A stretch of 64,000 bases of DNA from Allolobophora icterica (lineage: Eukaryota > Annelida > Clitellata > Crassiclitellata > Lumbricidae), in contig OY744616.1 in NCBI GenBank assembly GCA_963556255.1, forward strand, positions 5,001,723-5,065,722, given 5' to 3'. Position 1 is the stretch's first letter. Every line of letters starts with the position of its first letter. The translations under genes were made by a program, and so were the position numbers. Shown here in pieces: positions 10,200 through 22,149 of this stretch. Under the pieces are notes generated by a model, which did not search any database, was not told the origin of the DNA, and saw only the letters and a list, made by a program, of their open reading frames with translations.

Positions 10200-10690
10200 T
10201 ATGAGTTCTTAAAAAGTGGTGTTTTATGCTTACGCATAATCCTTTAAGATTCATAAATTTCCCATTAGCGGAAACATTTATGAAGACGAAAATCTATATC
10301 AAATTAACCGGAACCAGATGGATGAGCAAGAAAGAAGAAGCTTGCATTAGAATCGAATTCCAAGGACACTCATTCGATTTCACAACAAACCAATCATACT
10401 TCACAGCGAATTACTTTCATATTCACAGTCAGATATTTTTTCCAGTCGCAAACAGACCACCAGACACACTCACACGAACCACTGCAGACAAAAACAAGCA
10501 TACACGCAGGCACACAGTCGCAGATATCTGTGGAAACACGGGTTTTTATCGCCTGTGGTTTTAGCTGGCATTGATTCCAACCGACTCATCATTGATATTT
10601 GACGCAGGTAATAAAACTGTTGCGTAGATTATTTGAAACTCTGTAGTAAGTTCAATATGTGGACGGATGACGTCGACTGCCCCTATATTA
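10200..10690. other. No feature recognised
   Basis: Unique-looking AT-rich sequence. The 112-codon frame at 10226 has no recognisable domain and is probably chance. Confidence 0.4.
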
Positions 10691-10709
10691 TCACTATGTC
10701 TCCTGCCTT

Positions 10710-11060
<351 letters not shown>

Positions 11061-11199
11061 TTCTTATGCGTGTGAATATGTGTGTACAGACAGTATATAA
11101 GAGATATAAATATACGCATGCGCTGAGAGAAATATTTATAAGATTATCAGGAGTTTTTAACGCATTTCTTTTCTGTTTGTTTGTGCGTTTTCCTGCTAC

Positions 11200-11500
11200 A
11201 TTCTAACGCTTTCATCATCTTCATAATTATTCTCATCGTCATCATCATTGTCACCGTCGTCGTCATCTCAAGTATTATCAACATAATCACCATAATTATA
11301 TTCACTTTTATAATCATCAACATTCTGATTACAATAATCGCCGACGTTGGTCATGACGAAGGCGCTAATGTCGCTTACAACTACCATGATGATGATGATG
11401 ATGATGACGACGATGTTGATGACGATGATTGTGACATTGGTAATGATTATCACTCGCATCATTCTAGCGCTATATAAATTATTGTTATTATTATTATTTT
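11200..11500. repeat. Degenerate (ATC/GAT)n and (TTA)n
   Basis: CATCAT-like repeats on the plus strand switch to GATGAT at 11381-11440, then TTATTA. Confidence 0.8.
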
Positions 11501-11587
11501 ATTGCTCTCAGGTGCATATGATCCCTCGGAGACTTCAATATATTCATTTATTTTTATTATTATTATGATCATTATCGATTTATCGTT

Positions 11588-11745
11588 ATTATAATGACGA
11601 AGCATCAATCGATGGCGCTGAGCAATTGCGAGCGAAGGACTTGCTCAAGGTCCCTACACAGTAACCGTCTCAGGGGAGAACGTTCGAACCCGAACTCTCC
11701 CCGTTACAAGACCGGCGCTTTAACCAATCGGTCCCGTGTCCCACT
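11588..11745 (-). mobile_element. tRNA-derived SINE (family A)
   Basis: Minus strand: A-box-like head ccgattggttaaagcgccgg near 11730, B-box GGTTCGAAC at 11682-11690, then the body gacggttactgtgtagggacc and the tail end at about 11590. The most complete tRNA-like copy in the window. It lacks acceptor-stem complementarity, so it is not a tRNA gene. Confidence 0.85.
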
Positions 11746-11794
11746 ATCCGTATTAGAAAAAAATTACTACCTATTTAATTAGTTTTATTGCACA

Positions 11795-11840
11795 ATGACG
11801 TTTTATGACAACAGAGGCCCTTGACTTCGGCAAAAATATC
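11795..11840 (-). repeat. Module B repeat (diverged)
   Basis: Plus-strand reading acgttttatgacaacagagg-cccttgac is module B reversed. Confidence 0.5.
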
Positions 11841-11884
11841 AACATCTTGGATATTTATGAAGTACTTCATTGAATGGTTCCATG

Positions 11885-11920
11885 CATATATAGGATCAAT
11901 TGGAAACGTTTAAAGGGTGT
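11885..11920 (-). promoter_or_regulatory. PSE/TATA unit
   Basis: ACACCCTTTAAACG, TATATATG at 28 bp, then catgg; upstream gagctctctccttat. Confidence 0.75.
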
Positions 11921-11967
11921 ATAAGGAGAGAGCTCTAATAATAATTATTTCACCGCCGTGTCCCAAT

Positions 11968-12003
11968 CTTATATAAGATCAAGTGACAACGTTTAAAGGG
12001 TGT
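11968..12003 (-). promoter_or_regulatory. PSE/TATA unit with A-box-like head
   Basis: ACACCCTTTAAACG, TATATAAG at 28 bp, then attggg. Upstream gcgcgattgattaaaacgct matches the SINE head. It is 83 bp from the unit at 11885, same direction. Confidence 0.8.
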
Positions 12004-12049
12004 CTAAGGAGAGCGTTTTAATCAATCGCGCTAACGTCTTTCCTACCTG

Positions 12050-12340
12050 CGTTCCTTGAAGACATTTTGTTCACGCCACGTCCACATCAATCCTAGGCGT
12101 CGAACGCTTTCAGCTTCCTCCCAATTGGTTTTAGACTGATAATCTCCTCCAAAGTCGCCGTCAAAGTTCCACCAGTGCCACCACCATCAACTTATTTACC
12201 ATTGAGACATTATCCCTACGTGCGGAGGTGCCCTGCGTACGCTGAATGAGCTATGGGACGCCCTAGGTACCGAAAACCCAGTCCGGTTCTCTTGGTGGAG
12301 AGATGCGTATGAGTATGGCGCGCCGAATAATAAATTAATC
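12050..12340. other. No feature recognised
   Basis: Unique-looking; slightly GC-richer at 12210-12320. No domain in any frame. Confidence 0.35.
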
Positions 12341-12427
12341 ACAGGCAGATCCGTGCATGCCTATGAGTCAAGTTTGACGTATGGCAAGTTAATCTCTTTG
12401 CTGTTGTTGTGGTTGTCGTTGTTGCTG

Positions 12428-12540
<113 letters not shown>

Positions 12541-12542
12541 AT

Positions 12543-12716
12543 GCATTTATCAAGCGCCATTATATAATGACCAGGCGTCAATCGATGGCGCTGAGTAATT
12601 ATGAGTGGAGGACTTGCACAAAGTCCCTACACAGTAACTGTCTCAGAGGAGGAGGATCGAACCCGTACTTGCCACGACGCAAGGTGAGCGCTCTAACCAA
12701 TCAGCTCCAGTAATAG
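12543..12716 (-). mobile_element. tRNA-derived SINE (family A)
   Basis: Minus strand: head ctgattggttagagcgctca at about 12700, cgggttcgatcc at about 12656-12667, body agacagttactgtgtaggga, end gcgcttgataaatgcat, (AAT)n tail. Confidence 0.85.
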
Positions 12717-12723
12717 TTTCCAT

Positions 12724-12775
12724 TGTTTAGCGACATCTTGTGGCAACAAAGGCCATTGACTTCGCAAGCTTACAA
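12724..12775 (-). repeat. Module B repeat
   Basis: Minus strand: gaagtcaatggcctttgttg, ccacaagatgtcgctaaac, ending tggaaact. It lies about 45-95 bp downstream of the TATA at 12819, so a transcript from that promoter would run through it. Confidence 0.75.
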
Positions 12776-12818
12776 AGCACATAAGTGGTACGGAATCATT
12801 CGGTTGCCATGTACCATG

Positions 12819-12853
12819 ACTATATAGCATCGGCGAAAACATTTTAAAGGTGT
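12819..12853 (-). promoter_or_regulatory. PSE/TATA unit
   Basis: ACACCTTTAAAATG, TATATAGT at 27 bp; upstream agagcgctcgttttag. Best minus-strand example of the order PSE, TATA, about 45 variable bp, module B. Confidence 0.8.
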
Positions 12854-13024
12854 CTAAAACGAGCGCTCTAATGATTTGGATACCGTGTTCCACAGTAGCA
12901 TCATTCTGCATTGAGTGATCTCTCTTATTACTTCTTTGCCTTAATTTAACCCACATCGATTCGAACCCGCAACCGTTTTCTACGCCAGTGAAGAAGAAGA
13001 AGAAGAAGAGGAAGAGTAGTCTCT

Positions 13025-13305
13025 TAAGCTAGCCCTGAAGCAGCCATGGGTATTAATTGTTAGCGACTTCATTTTCTTAGCCTCGGCATATGAGGTTGGA
13101 TGGCCAGTCCTCTCCTCGCCGTCTCATCTTCCAAATCAGGGTACTCATTATAGCTGAGTTGGCTAGGGGGCGCAGGTGGAGCAGAAATTTCGAACCAAAT
13201 TTCTGCCCTGTTAGGGATTTGAACCCCCGACCTTTCGTTTGAGAGTCCAGCGCGCTAACCATTACGTATTCGCGCAGTGAACCAGTACGACCATCACTGC
13301 CGTAC
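13025..13305 (-). mobile_element. tRNA-derived SINE (family B)
   Basis: Minus strand: head tggttagcgcgctggac at about 13260-13243, ggttcaaatccc near 13212, then the long body (gcagaaatttc, gcgccccctagccaactcag, gccgaggctaagaaaatgaagtcgctaac). Other copies at 21765, 29570 and 42698. Confidence 0.85.
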
Positions 13306-13330
13306 ACTACGACGGAAGGTTAGACGTCTT

Positions 13331-16070
13331 GAGCGTAGAATCGTTAATTGATCGTGAAAAGGGAAATCCACGCCGGCTCTGGGCGACAATTGCTGACGTG
13401 CTCGGTCGTTCTACTGTCTCCTGCTCTCCGTCTCAAACTCCTTTCACGGCGGACGATTACCTAAACTTTGTCCAGACCAAGATCGATTCTACTCGCAAAT
13501 CAACGGAAAATGCACCACCTCCTTCCTTCACTTCTACTACAGCTACCCTCTCGTCATGGAAACCACTTGAGCCATCTGTAATCCGTCAGCTGATACTGGA
13601 TTCTTCCTCGAAGTCGTGTGAACTAGACCTGCTTCCTCCATTTCTATAGTTAAGGACTTTGTAGATGAATTGACTCCATTTTTGGCATTACTGTGTAATT
13701 CTTCTCTAGCTCAAGGTTATGTCCCGACACTGCACAAAAGGGCTATGGTTTCCCTTCCATTAAGCGCCAAGGCCTTGATCCTAACTCTCCTTCAAACTAT
13801 CGTCCTATCTCAAACCTCTCTTTTCTTTCAAAGCTTCTGGAAAAATGTGTCTCTTGTCAACTGATCTATTACCTTGACTCTAACTCTCTTATGCCTACTC
13901 TTCAGTCTGGGTTCAGGAAATTCTACTCGACAGAATCGCTTATACTGCGCCTTCTAGCTGAAGTATTTCAAGCCTTTGATCGTGGCCAAGTCACTTTACT
14001 TGCTCTTTACGATATCAGCGCTGCCTTTGATACTGTAGACCATACCATCCTCTTAGACCGTTTATCTAAATCTTTTTGGCATTGCTGACTCTGCTCTTCT
14101 TTGGTTTCGCTCATTCCTTACTGATCGCTCTGTTTCTGTTGTTTTTGGACCTACCCGCTCTCCTTGGACCCACATCCCGTATGGACTACCTCAGGGGTCT
14201 GTCCTCGCCCCCCTTCTGTTCATTTTGTATACCTCGGATCTAGCTGGGGTTCTTGGTCCAATGGGTGTTTTGTCTCACTAATACGCTGATGACACACAAG
14301 GCATACCTCCATGGTCCAGCCAACTCAGCTGCTCTTATGGTTGAACGCATCCTGGAGGCTTCCTCTGCTCTTGATCTCTGGTTGTCCTCAAATCGCCTTC
14401 GTCTTAACTATGATAAAACCAAGTACATTTGGCTTGGCAATCGTGTCCAGCTTGCCAGGATTGATGCTGACTCTCTGCGCCTCAGGTTTCCCAATTGATG
14501 TGTACTTCTCCTCCTCTGTCCGTGATCTTGGATTTGTCCTAGATCCTACTCTTTCTCTATCTGATCATGTCAATAGCGTCTCTCGCTCGTGCTTTTACTA
14601 TTTACGCCAACTTCGTGCCATTCGCCAGTCTCTTCCGCTGCATGCGATTGCGACCTTGGTTCATGCTCTGATCTGTACTAGGATTGACTACGGAAATGCT
14701 GTCTATATTGGCCTGTCCTCTACTAACACATCTAAACTTCAGTCCGTCCTTAACCCTCGAATGCCCAAGGGGGGGGGGGGTCCGACCGGACCCCAGAGCC
14801 GCTTTTCACGGATAACTTTAGAACGGCTACGAAATTGTAGAAATGCTTTTAGGACATCCTAAAGCATTCAATTGGGCTTCGTATGTTATATTTTGCGTGA
14901 TTATACTACCACCCTGTAGCCCACAACCATAGCATATACCAAGGACACCCCCAAGATATGCGGCTGATGGTCATACTGGCATATAGTTTGCCAACCCAGA
15001 AATAAATTATTTTAACGCACGTTATTGTGAAATACCATATATCAGTCGATTGCAAATTGAATTTGGATTATAACAAGCCAAATCCCGTTAAAATATTCCA
15101 TTCCTGTACCCCACAACCATAGCATATACCAAGGACACCCCAAGATATGCGGCTGGTGGTCATACTGGCATATGGTTTACCAACCCAGAAATAAATTTTT
15201 AGTGCAAGTTATTGTAATATACCATGTATCAGTCGAATGCAAATTGAATTTGGATTATAACAAGCCAAATCCCGTTAAAATATTCCAATCCTGTACCCCA
15301 CAACCAGGGAACAACTACTTGCGTACAATTGAATACATGCGAAAAATCCCGAAATTGCAAAGAAACTACAAAAGAGTAGGCCCCCTATTAAAGTTCAAAT
15401 AAAGTTTCACCAGGTGGCGCTATTGTGAAATACCATATATCAGTCGATTGCAAATTGAAATTGGATTATAACAAGCCAAATCCCGTTAAAATATTCCAAT
15501 CCGTTCTCCAGATATCATAATGAAAACATTGGGGTCCGGTCGGACCCCCCGTTGGGCATTCGTGTACCAAAAAATAGCTTGGGCACTCGAGTGTTAATGC
15601 TGCTGCTCGCCTTATAGGGGGCATCATGAAGTTTGCCCATATCTCTTCCTACATCCGGGACTCCCTTCACTGGCTTCCCATTCACCAACGCATTCAATTT
15701 AAGGTCCTTTCCCTCATGCGTAACTGTCTTGTTGGCTCAGCTCCGCTGTATCTCAGGGCTTACTGCACCCCAGTTTCCAGTTTGCCTGGTCGGGCCTCTC
15801 TCCGGTCATCTGCCCGTGGCCACTTGTTAGTTCCTTGGATGCGCACTGCTACTGCCCAGTCCCGTAGTTTTGCGGTTGTGGGCCCTTCCAGTTGGAACAG
15901 CCTCCCTCAGGGCTTTAGGCTTGTCCTCCTCTCTCTGTCTCTTGCCCAGTCTCGCAAGCGCCTGAAAACATTTCTCTTTGTCAGTGAAGACACTGACACG
16001 GGTCGGGAGCGCCTCTGATTATGAGTGGCGCTATATAAATCCTCGATTACAATTACAATTACGTTATTCA
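13331..16070 (+). mobile_element. 5'-truncated LINE (CR1/L2-group) with 9-bp TSD, split by a TTAA element
   Basis: Target duplication AGACGTCTT at 13322-13330 and 16071-16079. The conceptual protein starts between endonuclease and RT (PRRLWATIADVLG), then has RT motif A (DISAAFDTVDH at about 14015-14047), motif B (YGLPQGSVLAP at about 14178-14210) and a degraded YADD near 14282. C-terminal segments are RAIRQSLPLHAIATLVHALI and, after the inserted element, RSFAVVGPSSWNSLPQ. The 3' end is gtggcgctatataaatcctcgattacaattacaattac. Several frameshifts and stops show it is inactive. It is clearly related to the intact copy at 53.4-56.6 kb, which keeps the same segment order. Lines 14754-15593 are a later insertion. 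Confidence 0.9.
14754..15593. mobile_element. piggyBac-like non-autonomous element (TTAA-flanked)
   Basis: Flanked by TTAA (14750-14753 and 15594-15597). Imperfect terminal inverted repeats CCCTCGAATGCCCAAG versus CACTCGAGTGCCCAAG (14 of 16). A second inner inverted repeat, GGGGTCCGACCGGACCCC-like, lies at 14780-14797 and 15533-15550. The interior is two full units and a partial third of a 186-193 bp tandem repeat starting at about 14913, 15106 and 15292 (cacaaccatagcatatacc). No transposase frame. Removing it rejoins the LINE at LQSVLN/AAARLIG. Confidence 0.85.
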
Positions 16071-16178
16071 AGACGTCTTAATCTTCTGCAATGCAAGAAA
16101 ACGATGATTATGAGTCGCTGGAGTTAGTCATTTCTCGACCAAAAAATTCTCTTCTGACAAATAGACAGACAGACAGGC

Positions 16179-16560
<382 letters not shown>

Positions 16561-16754
16561 TGGTCCTCATCAAGGGAGTGTAAAGTGAATGTGCCTCTAA
16601 AGGCTACTGCGTTATAACGCTGGATGTAAATTGATATCCGTTGACAAACGTATGCTGTTTCTTTTGGGTCGCCGGAAACGACGGTCCAGCGGCCCCCCAG
16701 CTCCGTCATAAATTCGCGTCCCGCGCGATTGATGGGGCCCAACGTTTTGATTGC

Positions 16755-16860
16755 CAACGGTGTGAACTCCGCCACTGCCCGTACTCTGTCAGTCCGAAAA
16801 AGGAGGAGGGCGACGCTAGTCATCTTTGTCATGACACAGCATTGTTAAGCAACACCTAAC
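16755..16860 (+). repeat. Module C repeat
   Basis: ccgccactgcccgtactctg, then aggaggagggcgacgctagt, catgacacagcattgttaag. One deletion removes part of the hairpin 3' arm. Confidence 0.7.
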
Positions 16861-16978
16861 CAACCAAAGTAATTAAATTAATTTTCCACGTCTTTTCCAA
16901 TGCAAAGTAGCGTCGACCTGGAAGCAATGGCAGCGGGAAAGATGTCGTTGGATGTCCTGAAAAATATTCACGAGTTAG

Positions 16979-17014
16979 ACACCTTCAAAGTGGAGGTAAC
17001 TGGAGGTATTTGGT
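16979..17014 (+). promoter_or_regulatory. PSE/TATA unit (decayed)
   Basis: ACACCTTCAAAGTG with TATTTGGT at 28 bp. Module B-like sequence (gcgggaaagatgtcgtt) lies 30-60 bp upstream. Confidence 0.5.
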
Positions 17015-17259
17015 CGTCAGTTCACTCAATGGTTTGCGTGATGAATATCTCCTTTTTCTACGGTGTAAATAAGTTGAACGACCCTCGCAGACGCAAGATG
17101 TTAGAAAATGGAAAGTATTCTTCTGAACCACGTGGGTTTGTGCTTGACTGTGGAATTTTTGGACGACCCCTCTGGCTTTGACGCAGAGCTCGAACCTTCA
17201 TACTCCGTCTGCCTATATAACCTGAAAAATACACTGACCAGTTCGGTACCAACGGAATA

Positions 17260-17515
<256 letters not shown>

Positions 17516-17550
17516 CTAGTAATTTAGCATGCTAAATCGTGATGATGATT

Positions 17551-17777
<227 letters not shown>

Positions 17778-17837
17778 CAATAACAATACCAATAATTGCT
17801 GATGATATTGTTCCAAGGTTTAAAGCGAAACTGTCCT

Positions 17838-17878
17838 GGTCAACGGCCTTCGTAGCAAAAAGCTGCCGTTAAACATTA
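17838..17878 (+). repeat. Module B repeat
   Basis: gtcaacggccttcgtagcaa followed by gccgttaaac; ends 14 bp before a PSE. Confidence 0.65.
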
Positions 17879-17891
17879 ATGCTCTATTTAA

Positions 17892-17926
17892 ACACCTTTA
17901 AAAATTTCATCCAACACTTATAAAAT
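17892..17926 (+). promoter_or_regulatory. PSE/TATA unit
   Basis: ACACCTTTAAAAAT, TATAAAAT at 27 bp; upstream tgctctatttaa. Confidence 0.65.
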
Positions 17927-18119
17927 GGTGTATTCAACAGCTTTTGAATTATAATAAACGTCCCTTGGTTGAGATTACAACAACGCGGAAGAGACCGTCT
18001 TCTATGTAAGATATACTTTCTTAGATCTAAAGTTCTCGCCCTCTGGCGAATACACCAGATGCCAGCAACAGGAAGCAATGGCGAGATAGGCTGAAATTAA
18101 ACAAATGATTATAATATCC

Positions 18120-18193
18120 TTACTTTGTTCTTATTTCCTCTGCTACTACTGTTACTACTATGACTGCTACTACCACCACCACTACTACTACTC

Positions 18194-18224
<31 letters not shown>

Positions 18225-18230
18225 CATACT
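18120..18230. repeat. Degenerate (CTA/CTG)n
   Basis: Imperfect CTACTACTG repeats. Confidence 0.7.
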
Positions 18231-18469
18231 GCTTGTCTTGAGCACAGGAAAAATCCTGCCTCCCTCCATTGCAGGGTCTAGCGTTGGGTAGCCAGCCTGC
18301 AGTAATCTCTAAAATCAGCTGTAAGACAGTGGATTATTCGAAACGATTAACTAATAGCAGTAAAGCACTTCCTTATATGTTTTTACAGACAAACATTTAA
18401 TGCATACTGTGTCATGAGGCTATCATCTTAGCCAAACTCAAATAACAACAACAGCGACAACAACAACTA

Positions 18470-18850
18470 CTTCTACTAGTATTACTACTAGTACTACTAT
18501 TACTCCACCTGCACTTGTTGATGTTATTGCCAGATGTAACGTTGCGAGTGTGTCCGAAACGGTCACATCCCAAGTGAGGCACCTTCTGCATGACCACGGG
18601 ATGAGCGCCACGCTGTCTGGTCGCTTCCCGTCCTCTCTGGTGGGGTCCAGCGACTCCTTCCAAACGACCTCCATATGTTTTGTCGTTGTTTTCTGTCAGC
18701 GTTTTTCTGCAGACAAGACCGTGGAATCCTCTGGCGTCAACTCTCTCGCCACAGTAATACAAATGTGGTTCGCATGGTGCCGCTCCAAGTGGCATTCCAA
18801 CCGCGATCCGGACAAGCGGAGGCCCAACACAGTAACTCGAGTAAATCAAC
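18470..18850 (-). pseudogene. Relic of an RT retroelement C-terminal domain
   Basis: Minus-strand frames give PHLYYCGERVDARGFHGLVC, then, after frameshifts, EDGKRPDS...IPWSCRRCLTWDVTVSDTLA. The same domain is better kept at 59536-59852 (plus). The order CG-x-VDARG-x-HGL-C, then DGKRPD, then WDVTV is a known pattern in C-terminal parts of metazoan RT-like proteins and resembles a PD-(D/E)XK nuclease core. I do not assign the clade. Frameshifts make it non-functional. Confidence 0.65.
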
Positions 18851-18959
18851 CAATCGTTATTTTATTATTACTGTTGTTGTTGATGTCGTTGTTATAAATA
18901 TCATTATTATGATTATTGTTGTTTTTGTTATTTTGTTGTTGTTATTATTAATGCTATTA

Positions 18960-19037
18960 GTTTAATCATTATCATCATCATCATCATTGTAATTCTCATC
19001 ATCATCATCGTCATCATCATCATCATCGTCGTCGTCG

Positions 19038-19081
<44 letters not shown>

Positions 19082-19133
19082 GTCATCGTCATCATCATCA
19101 TCGTCATTGTCATCATCATCATCATCATCATAG
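18960..19133. repeat. (CAT)n with CGT interruptions
   Basis: About 170 bp TCATCA repeat with regular TCG variants. Confidence 0.9.
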
Positions 19134-19349
19134 AGAATTCAACCAATCGCAACTATATTGTAGCTACGTTTGAGTGAGGCGATATATTAAATTACATTGC
19201 AGATCACAGGGCATGAGGCATAAATTATGCAAATCTACATCTAAGAATAGAAACGTTAAGGCACCTCCTCAAGCCAACACTTCAGGGTTTGATCTCCTCA
19301 AACGTCAATTGCAACTTGAAGATGATTATCATTCTCAAAAGTTTAACAA

Positions 19350-19560
19350 CATATCATGGCTGCTATGGCCGTTAACGTCTTTAAAAACTTGATTGCATAT
19401 CAGTTCATTTTCTTGATTGCATATGATTCGTTCCAGGTCATCATTGGTTTACATGCGTATATTTCAAAGGGTTCTGGGTTCATGGTGTTAGCTGAGACAA
19501 AATCATTCGACAGAAATTCTGTCATCCGGCAGGTGGCGTCACCATCTCTTAGATCTTCTT
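19350..19560 (+). repeat. Segment duplicated at 22150-22350
   Basis: Shares gttaacgtctt, tcattttcttgattgc, catttcaa...ttctg and gaaattctgt with the later copy in the same order. Confidence 0.65.
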
Positions 19561-19654
19561 AATTTCAATTCAGTTTCCTCCCATTAAAGGCTAAGTATAT
19601 ATACACGTAAGTCTCTAACTTGACAAAGCTTAGAAACGTAAAGAAGAATTGTCA

Positions 19655-19700
19655 AGGTCGACGTTTACGGCCCTGGTAGGCACAAAACTTCGTTAACAGT
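19655..19700 (+). repeat. Module B repeat (diverged)
   Basis: gtcgacgtttacggccctgg ... cttcgttaac; 24 bp before a PSE. Confidence 0.5.
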
Positions 19701-19723
19701 GAATATTACAACGCTCTACTTAG

Positions 19724-19759
19724 ACACCTTTAAAACTCTTTCCAGCGATATTATATATT
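19724..19759 (+). promoter_or_regulatory. PSE/TATA unit
   Basis: ACACCTTTAAAACT, TATATATT at 28 bp; upstream aacgctctacttag. Confidence 0.8.
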
Positions 19760-20254
19760 CATCAGTTGCGGTCAAACGCTAATAAGACTACCCCTGCATC
19801 ACTCTAAAGTGTAAGAGAAGGTTATTAAAGTTGTAGTCAACGGCACTCACAGCCACAAGAAGTCGATAAGAAATAAATAAATTATAATAACGCTCTTACT
19901 AATTTCAATTAAGTTTCTTCCGTTTCTTTGTTTGTTCCAATTTAGCAGGTGTTCGGTATCTTCACTGGTCGCTGGATGGATTCAGAGTTTAACGACTGCT
20001 TCAATCAATTTCGTTTATTCTAACAAAGCTGGCATGTGCGCAACTTGTTACAGAGTTAAGGTAGTTACAATAATATCCTGTCGTCGAAAATGAGCCCGGC
20101 CTACTGGATTTATATGTAAATAATAATTATGCAAATATGCCACGACAGAAGGGAAGCTTCTGTCATCTGGATAGATACCTTGACTATAATGTGTCCAATG
20201 CAGTTTACTATGCGGAATATATGAATAGCTTGATTTTGCAGTTCGGTATATATA

Positions 20255-20305
20255 TAACAAATGCCGTTAAAGTCGACAGAAATTATTTTCGACAGTTCTC
20301 GTATG
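20255..20305 (-). repeat. Module B partial with 5' extension
   Basis: aaatgccgttaaagtcgaca then gaaattattttcgacagttctcgtatggc. The extension (ggcatacgaac...tgttc) also precedes module B near 26815, 28260 and 34560 (minus). Confidence 0.5.
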
Positions 20306-20347
20306 GCGTAGTACATCTAAAGCTGATAATTACTGGTTGTTAGTAGT

Positions 20348-20445
20348 ATTTTCAGTTTAACGACACTGTGTGATAGCAAAGATCATTAGCGTCAACCCCT
20401 CCTTTAATCAGGCTTAGAACTGGCATTGCCAGTTAAACTGTTTCT
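20348..20445 (-). repeat. Module C repeat
   Basis: Minus strand: ggcaatgccagttctaagcc, ggaggggttgacgctaatga, cacacagtgtcgttaaactg. Lies about 90 bp downstream of the minus-strand TATA at 20534. Confidence 0.7.
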
Positions 20446-20533
20446 TAAACGTTGCTGGCTTATTTATTTATATATACTGCTGGTAAAGTAAGTTTTAAGG
20501 GTGTTTATCGTCATTCTTTGTTTGAAACTTGTG

Positions 20534-20569
20534 CTAATGTAGCATCTGTCGACAACGTTTTAAAGGTGT
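20534..20569 (-). promoter_or_regulatory. PSE/TATA unit
   Basis: ACACCTTTAAAACG, TACATTAG at 28 bp. Confidence 0.7.
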
Positions 20570-20599
20570 TGAAGGAGTGCGTTATAGCAAATCACACAA

Positions 20600-21180
20600 A
20601 TCACTTTTTTATTATTCCAAAAGTTTAACGACAACTTATGACGTCTTAATAATTTGTCTCAGTTCTTTATCTTCGTTGAAGATCACTTGGATCTTTTGGC
20701 GACTTACTATCCTCACCTCAGCATCACATTTCGATGTGACCGTGCGCGTGCATTAAATTTAATTAATTACTAATGATAACAATAAATATTACACATATAT
20801 ATGTCTATAACTTGACCGCTGACGGTTCTTCTAAGTGGCCATTATATAAAGGCTCTTTTCTGTGACCGTTAAAAATCTTCTCAGTGGCCATACACGCCTT
20901 GATGTTTGTATTTTTGCTGCTCCACGGGCCATCAGCAGTCTCAGTGGCTGATTTTTAAAAATTAATATTTATGACAGTAATAGCTCTTTTTGCTTTCAAA
21001 TGAAGATTAACAAAATAAGCACAATGGGTGAAGGACGGTTTCACGACATCTTATGGAAAGGAAAGCGGTAAGATTCTGTATTATTAAGGCGCGTTATAAA
21101 ATTTAATATTAGTTTTATTATATAGTTGATGTCAACAGACATTTCTTTAATATTTTTCGTCTTTTGTAAGAGTTGTGTGC
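20600..21180. other. No gene seen
   Basis: AT-rich; three loose copies of ctcagtggccat at 20835, 20880 and 20942. A module B fragment (minus) is at about 21040. Confidence 0.4.
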
Positions 21181-21208
21181 TTCTACTGAATTGCCTTTAC
21201 GTGTCTTA

Positions 21209-21244
21209 CTTATATAACATTGGTTGATTCCGTTTCAAAGGTGT
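21209..21244 (-). promoter_or_regulatory. PSE/TATA unit with A-box-like head
   Basis: ACACCTTTGAAACG, TATATAAG at 28 bp. Upstream cagattggttaagcgttcaa matches the SINE head closely. Confidence 0.8.
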
Positions 21245-21339
21245 CTAGATTGAACGCTTAACCAATCTGTAACCGTCCCCAACATGTGTAGGTTTCGCAA
21301 TTGCAGTTTGGCACTTAGTGCCAATGTCTGCATGAGTTT

Positions 21340-21465
21340 ACCTAGAAAACGTTGCGACTGCCATACTCGGATGATGCCAGTCCATAACAAGGGTAAAGGA
21401 GGAGGGCGATCACAGGTGATCACAGGTTTTATTAAACAGTGTCGTTAGACAGAAACTATTACTAC
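21340..21465 (+). repeat. Module C repeat
   Basis: gccatactcggatgatgcca, gtaaaggaggagggcgatca, cagtgtcgttagacagaaac. It points away from the PSE at 21209-21244. Confidence 0.7.
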
Positions 21466-21631
21466 GATATATGATCGCTTTTGTAAAAGCTTACAATGCG
21501 TAATATTAAAGATCCTGATACATACGTAGGCCTATATACATATTAATTATAGGAAAGGTAAGATCGACGTAAACACTGTTGGATGCCATAAAAAAATCTT
21601 CAAACAGAAATACATGAAACTAACTTTGGAG

Positions 21632-21667
21632 ACACCTCTAAAAAGCTGTTAAGTAATAATATATAAA
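21632..21667 (+). promoter_or_regulatory. PSE/TATA unit
   Basis: ACACCTCTAAAAAG, TATATAAA at 28 bp, then ggg. Confidence 0.75.
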
Positions 21668-21764
21668 GGGTGCTGATAACAACGTGTTGTTTATCTGTAG
21701 CCATGTTGTCCAAAGTGTAGCTGAGGTATTTTAATATATACTTAAACTCACATGTGCAAAAACG

Positions 21765-22045
21765 GTTGTGCGATAGTTTAGTGGTTAGCGTGCTGGACTG
21801 CCAGCCGAGAGGTCGGGGGTTCAAATCCCCGCCAGGACCTAAACTCGTTTCCAGATTTCTGCTCCACCTGCGCCCCCTAGCCAACTCAGCTGCAATGAGT
21901 ACACTGACTGTAAACTGTCGAGGCGAAGATAAGACAGCGAAGGAGAGGACTGGATTCTCGTCCTCATAAGCCGAGGCTAAAAAATGAAGTCGCTAACAAT
22001 TTATGCCCATGGTTGTCTTTCGGACTGGCTTTAGGGACGGATCCC
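21765..22045 (+). mobile_element. tRNA-derived SINE (family B)
   Basis: A-box TAGTTTAGTGG at 21774-21784, B-box GGTTCAAATCC at 21818-21828 with a paired T-stem (GGGG/CCCC). The body follows (ttctgctccacctgcgcccc, gccgaggctaaaaaatgaag). Best-preserved member. The anticodon arm and acceptor do not fold as a tRNA. Confidence 0.9.
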
Positions 22046-22115
22046 TATTTTAGCGACATCTTACGACAACAAAGGCCGTTGAGTCGACGTTGACAGAAAT
22101 TTTGTTTCAACGGTT
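22045..22115 (-). repeat. Module B repeat
   Basis: Minus strand: gtcaacggcctttgttg equivalent with the 5' extension (gagaaccgttgaaacaaaat). Confidence 0.6.
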
Positions 22116-22149
22116 CTCACGTAACAAAATCGGTATTATAATTTTTACA

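Noticed and set aside
21765..21840. tRNA gene
   Set aside because: A- and B-boxes are present but acceptor and anticodon arms do not pair; the body continues as a SINE shared with three other loci.
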